NCBI GenBank assembly: GCA_001768155.1
Contig: MENC01000033.1
Location: 4,685-13,992, forward strand
DNA length: 9,308 nucleotides
Origin: Bacteroidetes bacterium GWA2_30_7
Lineage (GTDB): Bacteria; Bacteroidota; Bacteroidia; Bacteroidales; GWF2-33-38
Direction of reading: 5' to 3'
The notes under the pieces: model-generated
Seen by the model: the letters and a program-made list of their open reading frames with translations, nothing else
Database searches by the model: none
Told to the model about the DNA's origin: nothing
In this document: positions 1 through 5,202 of the stretch, in pieces
Layout of the letters: each line of letters begins with the position of its first letter
Position numbering within the stretch: position 1 is the stretch's first letter
Position numbers and translations under genes: made by a program

Positions 1-414
1 GAGAGCCATGTTCAGTGCTTCACGATTAATTTTAAAAGGCGGAGTATCGTCAATCTCGTAAGTACATGCTGTTTCGTTGCTAATTCGATAAATAATTTCT
101 TTTCGGGTTTTAAATTCCATTAATGCTGTTCCGTCGTATTCACCTAATTCACTTAAAGTTGGACGCATGTGACGAATAATTTCAGCATCATACGATTCGC
201 TTTTATTGAATTTTCCCGCAGGACAGCGACAAAATAATTTTTCTTTTGAATTTAATTGCTGATGCACTTCCAGACCCGACATAAAGCCAATTCTATCGTA
301 ATCTTTTTGTTTTGCATCTTTTAAATCAACATAACCAATTTCTTTTTTTGTGCTTAAATAATTTTTATTTGCATCGAATGTCTGTTTACGTGCAGATTTA
401 GCAATTGCATTCAT
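1..414 (-). CDS. gatE: GatE-like subunit of Glu-tRNA(Gln) amidotransferase, N-terminal part (cut by window edge)
   Basis: An open frame starts with ATG at 414-412 and runs off the window start, giving 138 residues. The segment has the hallmarks of the GatE/GatB kinase-transamidase domain in its GatE form: GLEVHQQL at residues 47-54, LFCRCP at 60-65, RPTLSELGEYD at 84-94 and DDTPP at 122-126. GatB, the usual bacterial subunit, has the related GLEVHAQL and a zinc-cysteine region, but not the RPT-SELGE-D segment or the DE-PP-LN-EAL segment; the latter appears here as DDTPP through INREAL. In archaea, GatE with the asparaginase-like GatD converts Glu-tRNA(Gln) to Gln-tRNA(Gln). About 40 residues precede the usual start of the domain (DYDRIG), so the protein has an N-terminal extension. 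Whether it still acts on tRNA here is inferred, because the tRNA-binding C-terminus lies outside the window. Confidence 0.85.
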   Translation of the reverse strand, partial: MNAIAKSARKQTFDANKNYLSTKKEIGYVDLKDAKQKDYDRIGFMSGLEVHQQLNSKEKLFCRCPAGKFNKSESYDAEIIRHMRPTLSELGEYDGTALMEFKTRKEIIYRISNETACTYEIDDTPPFKINREALNMAL

Positions 415-466
415 AAAAAAGATGAATTAAATATAATCTGCAATTTAAATTTGATTTGCGATATAT

Positions 467-474
467 CAAACTTA
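467..474 (-). promoter_or_regulatory. Candidate Bacteroidota -7 element upstream of gatE
   Basis: Read on the minus strand, this is TAAGTTTG, an exact match to the Bacteroidota -7 consensus TAnnTTTG. It would place the transcript start near 460, about 45 nt before the gatE ATG. The -33 position (around 493-496, TTTT on the minus strand) matches TTTG only weakly. It suggests gatE has its own promoter rather than depending on read-through from corA. Confidence 0.45.
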
Positions 475-542
475 TATAATTAACAATGCTGGAAAACATT
501 TTATGAAGAGGTTGATTAGTTTATACCGATAATTTAAATAAA

Positions 543-599
543 AGGGCTAAAGCCCTGAATTTGTACATGTTAATTAATTCCACGACCTAAAGGTCGTGG
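543..599. repeat. Pair of short perfect palindromes (REP-like half unit)
   Basis: Two palindromes lie 23 bases apart. The first is agggct-aa-agccct (543-556). The second is ccacgacct-aa-aggtcgtgg (580-599), a perfect 9-bp stem. Both centre on CTAAAG. The same two motifs, in the same order and with nearly the same spacing, make up the right half of the larger element at 3309-3537, so these are members of one repeat family. There is no run of T after either stem, so a simple intrinsic terminator for corA is not supported. The rest of the 415-702 gap is AT-rich, and apart from the candidate gatE promoter no gene or other signal is seen in it. Confidence 0.75.
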
Positions 600-702
600 C
601 AATTGAAATAGCTTATTTTCAAGTTATTACAAAAAAAACGAAGTATTGCATTTAGTAACGTAACAAAATTAATAGCAAACTACAAACAATTAAACGCTTC
701 TT

Positions 703-1653
703 TTACAGCCAACGTTTGCGAATGAAAAATAAAAGTGTTCCTACGCTTGAAAAAATCATAAGCATTATCGCAATTAAATAGCCATACTCCCATTCCAATT
801 CGGGCATAAATCTGAAGTTCATTCCATACATACTTGCAATAAGCGTTGGTGGCATGAAGATTACAGTTACAACTGTAAATATTTTAATTATTTTATTTTG
901 TTCAATATTAACTAGTCCTAAAAAAGTATCCTGAAGATATTCAAGACGTTCGAAGCTAAAATTTGTATGGTCGAGAAGTGAACCAATATCTTTTATCATT
1001 ATTCTTAACTTCTCGGTATTATCTTTTGGGAATAAATCACTTTTCAAAACTGCAGAAACAACTCTCTGTTTATCAATAATATTTTCCCTCAACATCATAG
1101 TCATTTCCTGATATTTTGTAATTTCAAGAATTAGCTCTTCATCAAGGTCTTTTATTAAGGTAACTTCTTTGGCAAGTTCGGCAATATCTTTTGCAAGACT
1201 TTCTAACAAGTCGGCATCGAGGTCGATTCTTATTTCTAATATTGCCAGAAAAATTTGATAACCATTGCTTAATTGTTTTAAATTTAATTCGAGTTTTCTA
1301 AAAGTATCATTAAAAGATTTTAATTCTGCATTTCGGTATGAAATTAGGATATTATCCTTAATAATAAATGAAACTGGTTCGTCGTGATACGAATCTTTAT
1401 TAAGAATTAAAAAGTTTGAATTAGCAATTATCCGGTCTTCTGTTTCAAAAAATCGCGAACTACTTTCAATTTCTTCGGCTTCCTGCCTTGATTGTAACCG
1501 AACACAAAAATGCTGTTCAATAATTGCCTTATCTTCGCAACTGGCTGATACTAAGTCAACCCACAAAATATTACTTAAAGATATTTCTTCAAGAAAGCTG
1601 ATTTTTTTTTCACATATTATTTTGCCGTTTGTTTTATAAAAAATATTAATCAT
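703..1653 (-). CDS. corA: CorA-family Mg2+/Co2+ transport protein
   Basis: This 316-residue inner-membrane channel protein is expected to take up magnesium and possibly cobalt or nickel as a homopentamer. The length is normal for CorA. The cytoplasmic N-terminal domain ends in a long helical stretch (about 140-255) that includes the stalk helix. TM1 spans about 255-276 and ends in the diagnostic YGMN signature (GMN at 277-279), followed by the short periplasmic loop FRFMPELEWEYG. TM2 covers about 291-311 and the protein ends in basic residues (RKRWL). The MPPTLIASMYGMNF segment is near-canonical. The start is the first ATG after the divergent promoter region, and no clear Shine-Dalgarno is seen. 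It is transcribed away from the IPExxxVDY-like gene, 102 bp separating the two starts, and towards gatE, from which it is separated by a repeat-bearing gap. Confidence 0.95.
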   Translation of the reverse strand: MINIFYKTNGKIICEKKISFLEEISLSNILWVDLVSASCEDKAIIEQHFCVRLQSRQEAEEIESSSRFFETEDRIIANSNFLILNKDSYHDEPVSFIIKDNILISYRNAELKSFNDTFRKLELNLKQLSNGYQIFLAILEIRIDLDADLLESLAKDIAELAKEVTLIKDLDEELILEITKYQEMTMMLRENIIDKQRVVSAVLKSDLFPKDNTEKLRIMIKDIGSLLDHTNFSFERLEYLQDTFLGLVNIEQNKIIKIFTVVTVIFMPPTLIASMYGMNFRFMPELEWEYGYLIAIMLMIFSSVGTLLFFIRKRWL

Positions 1654-1703
1654 GTGAAATACTTTGCCCCGAAATTAAAGAAAAAAAGCTAAATGCTAAT
1701 CCA

Positions 1704-1736
1704 TTTGTAAAAATTTATTTATTTTTTATAATTTTA
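1704..1736 (+). promoter_or_regulatory. Possible Bacteroidota-type promoter for the IPExxxVDY-like gene
   Basis: TTTG at 1704-1707 is followed after 21 bases by TAATTTTA (1729-1736), seven of eight positions of TAnnTTTG counting the free ones. The transcript would start near 1742, leaving a leader of about a dozen bases. The match is imperfect and the background is very AT-rich. Confidence 0.35.
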
Positions 1737-1755
1737 TGCAGAATTAAAAATAATA

Positions 1756-2178
1756 ATGGCAAAAGGAAAACGTCATAAGCTAAAATTAGAGTCTGAATTT
1801 AATTTCAGTATCTATGGAATTTATTCATCCGAAAAAGATTATAAATTATGTTGGTTAATTAACGAAAAACTATCGTTAAAGCTCTCTAAATCAGAAGATA
1901 TAATATTTGAATCAAAAAATGGAATGACTAATAATTTTTCAGTTTATTCGCACTTTAACGAAAATGAAGAAATTTTATACCGTTTAATTTCAAATAAAAA
2001 CTTATCATATTATTTAATTGAAGAACTAAAAAACATTGATTTTGTTTTTCAGATTTTTAATAACGATGATATTTTAAAAATAACTACTGAATTAAAAAAA
2101 GTTGAAAATATATTAGGAGTAATAAAAATTGATTTAGAATTAATAAAATCAATAAGTAAACAAGTTTTAGAAATTTAA
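1756..2178 (+). CDS. IPExxxVDY-family protein (divergent), function unknown
   Basis: This is a 140-residue soluble protein with no signal peptide or membrane segment. The opening HKLKLESEFNFSIYGIYSSEKDYKLCWLINEKLSLKL resembles the start of the small Bacteroidota IPExxxVDY family (typically HKLKL, an acidic F-x-L-x-GI-x-S segment, then DY-x-LA-x-LLN-x-L). The name-giving signature is degenerate: the aligned segment LIEELKNIDFVFQI (about residues 87-100) carries IEE for IPE and IDF for VDY. The C-terminus (about 105-140) is a helical, charged extension. No biochemical role is established for the family, and none is assigned here. The gene has its own promoter candidate and lies 79 bp ahead of the ureohydrolase gene, which also has a promoter candidate, so an operon is not required. 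Codon use and base composition match the neighbours. Confidence 0.7.
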   Translation: MAKGKRHKLKLESEFNFSIYGIYSSEKDYKLCWLINEKLSLKLSKSEDIIFESKNGMTNNFSVYSHFNENEEILYRLISNKNLSYYLIEELKNIDFVFQIFNNDDILKITTELKKVENILGVIKIDLELIKSISKQVLEI

Positions 2179-2180
2179 TT

Positions 2181-2212
2181 TTTATAAATTTTCAATGAGA
2201 AAACTAACTTTG
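2181..2212 (+). promoter_or_regulatory. Candidate Bacteroidota promoter for the ureohydrolase gene
   Basis: TAACTTTG at 2205-2212 is an exact match to the -7 consensus TAnnTTTG. TTTA at 2181-2184, 20 bases upstream, is a one-mismatch -33 element. Transcription would begin near 2217, giving a leader of about 40 nt. Confidence 0.5.
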
Positions 2213-2257
2213 TCGTTTTAAAATCTTTGAAAATTAGTATTTATAAAATTAATAACA

Positions 2258-3292
2258 ATGGATAAAAGTTTTAACCCCAACGATATTGGAATTGCAAACG
2301 GTAATTATTTTGGTTTACCATACAGCTTAAAAGAAGCTGATATAATAATATTACCAGTTCCGTGGGATGTTACAACTTCTTATGGAAAAGGCACTTCGAA
2401 TGGACCCCAAGCAATTTTAGACGCTTCTTTACAAGTCGATTTATTCGATACTGAAATTGAAAATGTTTGGAAAATAAAAGTTGGAACAATTGCAATTTCG
2501 GAAAAAATTATTGAGCTAAATAATAACTTAAATCATTTATCAGTAAAAATTATTCATCACCTCGAAAAAGGAAAAGATACTTATGATGAATCGTTTATTA
2601 CAATGTTAGAAAAAGTAAATAAAGGCTCTAATGAACTAAATGACTGGGTTTACAGCGAATCAAAAAAAGTACTCAACTCTGGCAAAATAATATCAATAAT
2701 TGGCGGCGACCATAGCGTTCCGTTTGGTTTAATTAAAGCTTTGGGCGAAAAATATAAAAATTTTGGAATTTTACATATTGATGCTCATGCCGATTTAAGA
2801 TTTCAGTATGAAGGATTTGAATATTCTCACGCATCAATAATGAATAATGTATTAAGCCAAGTAAATAGCATATCTAAATTAGTTCAAGTTGGAGTAAGAG
2901 ACTTCTGTAGTGATGAAAATGAGCTAATTAAACAAGAATCAAAAATTAATTTTTTTAGCGATAACTTAATAAATAATAGATTGTTTGCGGGAGAAACTTG
3001 GGGAACTATATCAAATGAAATAATTTCAAGTTTACCAGATTTGGTTTACATAAGTTTCGATATTGATGGATTGTTGCCAGATTTATGTCCAAATACAGGA
3101 ACTCCGGTTCCGGGTGGGTTATCATACAACCAAGTTACTTATTTATTAAATAAATTGACCGAACATAAAAAGAAAATTATTGGTTTCGATTTATGTGAAG
3201 TTTCACCCGGCGAAAACGAATGGGATGCAAATGTTGGTGCTAGAATCCTTTTCAAGTTATTAGTAATGACAGCAAAAAGTGTTCATATGTAA
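2258..3292 (+). CDS. Arginase/agmatinase-family ureohydrolase
   Basis: This 344-residue cytoplasmic binuclear manganese hydrolase would cleave a guanidino or related C-N bond (agmatine, arginine or formimidoylglutamate). All expected metal ligands are visible: H152 in GGDHS (149-153), D175, H177 and D179 in the DAHAD segment, and D268 and D270 in SFDID. The downstream NTGTPVPGG block and E314 (CEVSPGEN) also fit the family. One oddity is that the usual DxDGLDP reads DIDGLLP, with Leu273 at a position that is normally Asp but not a metal ligand. The sequence resembles the Bacteroidota subgroup usually called agmatinase-family protein, with its GLPYS-x-x-EA start and PVPWDVTTSYG segment. The exact substrate cannot be told from sequence alone, so no gene symbol is given. 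The stop codon lies at the start of the left direct repeat flanking the palindromic element downstream. Confidence 0.9.
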   Translation: MDKSFNPNDIGIANGNYFGLPYSLKEADIIILPVPWDVTTSYGKGTSNGPQAILDASLQVDLFDTEIENVWKIKVGTIAISEKIIELNNNLNHLSVKIIHHLEKGKDTYDESFITMLEKVNKGSNELNDWVYSESKKVLNSGKIISIIGGDHSVPFGLIKALGEKYKNFGILHIDAHADLRFQYEGFEYSHASIMNNVLSQVNSISKLVQVGVRDFCSDENELIKQESKINFFSDNLINNRLFAGETWGTISNEIISSLPDLVYISFDIDGLLPDLCPNTGTPVPGGLSYNQVTYLLNKLTEHKKKIIGFDLCEVSPGENEWDANVGARILFKLLVMTAKSVHM

Positions 3293-3308
3293 TATTTAAT
3301 ATGTAATA
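3290..3308 (+). repeat. Left direct repeat flanking the palindromic element
   Basis: The 19-base sequence taatatttaatatgtaata is repeated exactly at 3538-3556, and the two copies bracket the palindrome at 3309-3537. Its first three bases are the stop codon of the ureohydrolase gene. The sequence has an internal seven-base period (TAATATT/TAATATG), so it could be either a target-site duplication or part of a pre-existing heptad tract. Confidence 0.8.
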
Positions 3309-3337
3309 GACATCTTTCCAAATTAATATTTGTATAA

Positions 3338-3357
3338 CCCCGACCTAAAGGTCGGGG
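3338..3357. repeat. Perfect 9-bp-stem palindrome, left arm of the element
   Basis: ccccgacct-aa-aggtcgggg is a perfect stem of nine pairs around AA. Its core gacctaaaggtc is identical to that of the copy at 580-599 and to that of its mirror partner at 3484-3503. Confidence 0.85.
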
Positions 3358-3483
3358 AAAAAGAATATGAAAAAAAGGGCTTTAGCCATGAATTTTATTA
3401 ATAATAAGAATTTTTGCGATGACAAACAAAAATTATAAGCAAAAGGCATGGCTAAAGCCAAGAATGCTTTCGATTTCATCAAT

Positions 3484-3503
3484 CCCCGACCTAAAGGTCA
3501 GGG
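3484..3503. repeat. Palindrome with one mismatch, right arm of the element
   Basis: ccccgacct-aa-aggtcaggg has a nine-pair stem with one mismatch (C3487 against A3500). It is the mirror partner of 3338-3357. Confidence 0.8.
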
Positions 3504-3537
3504 TTAATAATCATTATTATTAATTTGGAAGGTTGTC

Positions 3538-3556
3538 TAATATTTAATATGTAATA
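3538..3556 (+). repeat. Right direct repeat flanking the palindromic element
   Basis: An exact 19-base copy of 3290-3308 directly abuts the right end of the element. The heptad pattern continues a few bases further (to about 3560). Confidence 0.8.
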
Positions 3557-3582
3557 TTTATTGAAGAGAGTTATATTGCGTT

Positions 3583-3660
3583 GCACTGAGCTAATTGGAA
3601 GTGCTACTTAGTTACATATTTAAAGTTCGTTGCCCTGAATTTGCGGTCATTAGTCGAAGT
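3583..3660. repeat. Two degenerate REP-like units
   Basis: Two similar stretches begin cgttgcactgagct (3579) and cgttgccctgaatt (3628). The first can form a short hairpin, gcact (3583-3587) with agtgc (3600-3604). The second ends in gtcgaagtg. Both recall the widespread intergenic palindrome built around CTGAGC-TGTCGAAG, but they are too decayed for a firm assignment. Confidence 0.35.
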
Positions 3661-3661
3661 G

Positions 3662-3690
3662 TTAAATCTTAAATATTACATCTTAAATTC
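3662..3690 (-). repeat. Heptad tract in inverted orientation before the radical SAM start
   Basis: Read on the minus strand, this stretch runs taagatg-taatatt-taagatt, a seven-base period closely related to the TAATATT/TAATATG tracts at 3290-3308 and 3538-3560 but in the opposite direction. It ends next to the ATG at 3692. Confidence 0.4.
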
Positions 3691-3691
3691 T

Positions 3692-4975
3692 ATGAAAACC
3701 CCTAAATCAACCCCATTTTTAGTTTATTGCGATAATGATGGAAATCTATTTGAAGATACAAATTTTGAAGCAGTTGGCAGAACAGGAAATACAATAAAAA
3801 GGCTTTTGCCGGAAGATTTTATTGAATTACCCGAAGGTAGCGATTTTTTTTTCTTAAAAGACCGTAATCCTGTTGGTTACGACATAAAAAACAACAAAAT
3901 TACAACAATAAAAAACAGACACGGTGCAGCGGCTTTTATTTCGCCCGCTTACACTCAGACTTATTTAACTGCTTTTGAAAAAACATCAAAATCGCCAATT
4001 TTGCCACTTTATGCTTATTCTGTCTTAGGTTGGTTAGATGATAAATTTTATACTTGTGCGTTAAGAATTGATAGCGATATAAGACAAGACTGCAATCAGT
4101 TTAATCAAAAAACTATTGAACAAAATGTAAAACTTTTCAAAAAAAAATATCCCAATAATCGATTAATTAAACATTTATCGTATTGTGCATTAACATATTT
4201 TTGTCCGGCTGCACGGAATTATTTTTTAAATCGCTGGGAAGCACCATTGCCAACTTCACCAACTTGCAATTCTAACTGTTTGGGATGTATTTCTTATCAG
4301 CCAAAAAGCAACGAAATAATTTCTACACAAAATAGAATTACTTTCGTTCCAAGCCCTGAAGAAATTGCAGAAACTGCAATCGCTCATTTGAATACTGCAC
4401 CAAATCCTATTGTAAGTTTTGGGCAAGGTTGCGAAGGTGAACCTTTAATGGCTTGGGAAACTATTAAAGAAGCAATAATCCTAATTAGAAAAAAAACTCA
4501 AAAAGGAATAATCAATTTAAACACCAATGGCAGTAAGACCAATGCTATTGAGGAGTTATGCAAAATTGGAATTGATAGTTTCAGAATCAGTATAAACAGC
4601 TTTCGCAAAGAACTTTACAATAAATATTACAAGCCTAATAATTATACTTTTGAAAATGTAATTGATTCTATTTCTGTTGCAAGAAAGTATAATAACTGGG
4701 TTTCGGTAAATTATTTTGTGTCGCCCGGAATAACTGATGATAAAGAAGAAATAAACGAATTATATAAAATTATTCAAAAAACCGGATTAAATATGATTCA
4801 ATGGCGTAATTTCAATATCGACCCTGATTGGTTTTACGAAACATTGAAAATAAAACCATCAGAAAATTTAATTGGAATACAAACATTAATTAATGATGTA
4901 ACTAATAAATTTCCAAATATTTATAATGGTTATTTTAATCCGGGGAAAGAAATTATTGAGAGAATAAAAATTTAA
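3692..4975 (+). CDS. Radical SAM protein of uncharacterised function
   Basis: This is a 427-residue protein. The N-terminal region (about 1-170) lacks the radical SAM fold signature, and the core follows with the CxxxCxxC motif CNSNCLGC (C192, C196, C199) that holds the 4Fe-4S cluster cleaving S-adenosylmethionine. GQGCEGEP (about 244-251) is the SAM-binding GGEP-type strand, and INLNTNGS and FRISINS are later core strands. The C-terminus (QWRNFNIDPDW, NGYFNP) looks complete. Four further cysteines precede the motif (C122, C134, C165, C171) and C247 follows it, so an auxiliary cluster is conceivable. The family seems widespread, but its substrate is unknown to me. The start was set at ATG 3692. 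An in-frame TTG at 3641 would add 17 residues encoded by repeat-derived sequence, so it was not used. No partner gene is adjacent: repeats lie upstream and an outer-membrane gene remnant downstream. Confidence 0.85.
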   Translation: MKTPKSTPFLVYCDNDGNLFEDTNFEAVGRTGNTIKRLLPEDFIELPEGSDFFFLKDRNPVGYDIKNNKITTIKNRHGAAAFISPAYTQTYLTAFEKTSKSPILPLYAYSVLGWLDDKFYTCALRIDSDIRQDCNQFNQKTIEQNVKLFKKKYPNNRLIKHLSYCALTYFCPAARNYFLNRWEAPLPTSPTCNSNCLGCISYQPKSNEIISTQNRITFVPSPEEIAETAIAHLNTAPNPIVSFGQGCEGEPLMAWETIKEAIILIRKKTQKGIINLNTNGSKTNAIEELCKIGIDSFRISINSFRKELYNKYYKPNNYTFENVIDSISVARKYNNWVSVNYFVSPGITDDKEEINELYKIIQKTGLNMIQWRNFNIDPDWFYETLKIKPSENLIGIQTLINDVTNKFPNIYNGYFNPGKEIIERIKI

Positions 4976-5197
4976 CCACACAAAATAATTACGCCAATTA
5001 CTTGGAGAGTTGATTTTAATCAGGGAAGTTACATTAAAACAGATTCTTACGAAGAAAGTAAATGGAACAATATTGATATTCTGAAAAATATTTTTATGCT
5101 CGAAATCAGTTATCGTTTTAACAAAGGAAAATCGGTAAATAAAAAGGAAAAAGAAGTAGAGCAAATAAACGAAAAAGGCTCTAAAGGGTTGTGTTAA
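4976..5197 (+). pseudogene. Orphan C-terminal fragment of an outer-membrane beta-barrel protein
   Basis: Directly after the radical SAM stop, and in the same frame, 73 open codons run to TAA at 5195-5197 with no plausible start. The translation looks like the last strands of a Bacteroidota beta-barrel or TonB-receptor-like protein. TWRVDFNQGSY and NIFMLEISYRFNKGK are amphipathic barrel strands, followed by a charged tail (KKEKEVEQ) and a GSKGLC ending where relatives usually have a glycine-rich stretch and a terminal aromatic residue. The family resemblance (outer membrane beta-barrel, PF14905-like) is from memory of typical C-termini. The remainder of the gene is absent from the window, so this is most likely a leftover from a deletion or rearrangement. 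It converges on the SGNH gene with 5 bp between the stops. Confidence 0.6.
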
Positions 5198-5202
5198 TTG
5201 AT

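Larger units (their letters stand above)
3309..3537. mobile_element. MITE-like 229-bp nested palindromic element, no transposase
   Basis: The ends are inverted repeats of 20 bases with two mismatches (gacatctttccaaattaata at the left, gacaaccttccaaattaata read inward from the right). Moving inward, the arms carry the same parts in mirror order: a CCCCGACCTAAAGGTCGGGG-type palindrome, then a 13-base inverted pair (ggctttagccatg at 3378-3390, catggctaaagcc at 3447-3459). The centre is a hairpin, aatttttg (3409-3416) against caaaaatt (3427-3434), around a 10-base loop. All these pairs share a midpoint near 3421. No open reading frame of note lies inside. The structure fits a non-autonomous element or a REP doublet (REPIN-like) mobilised in trans. 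The enzyme responsible is not in the window. Confidence 0.7.

Noticed and set aside
580..621. Intrinsic terminator for corA
   Set aside because: The strong stem at 580-599 has no downstream T run on the minus strand, and the AT-rich hairpin near 603-621 is weak. The stem is better explained as a repeat-family member.
3338..3503. CRISPR array
   Set aside because: The repeated units are palindromes in mirror arrangement, only two per motif, without regular unique spacers or cas genes.
3641..3691. TTG start adding 17 residues to the radical SAM protein
   Set aside because: The added stretch is encoded by repeat-derived sequence (degenerate REP unit and heptad tract). An ATG at 3692 starts right where the sequence begins to resemble the family N-terminus.
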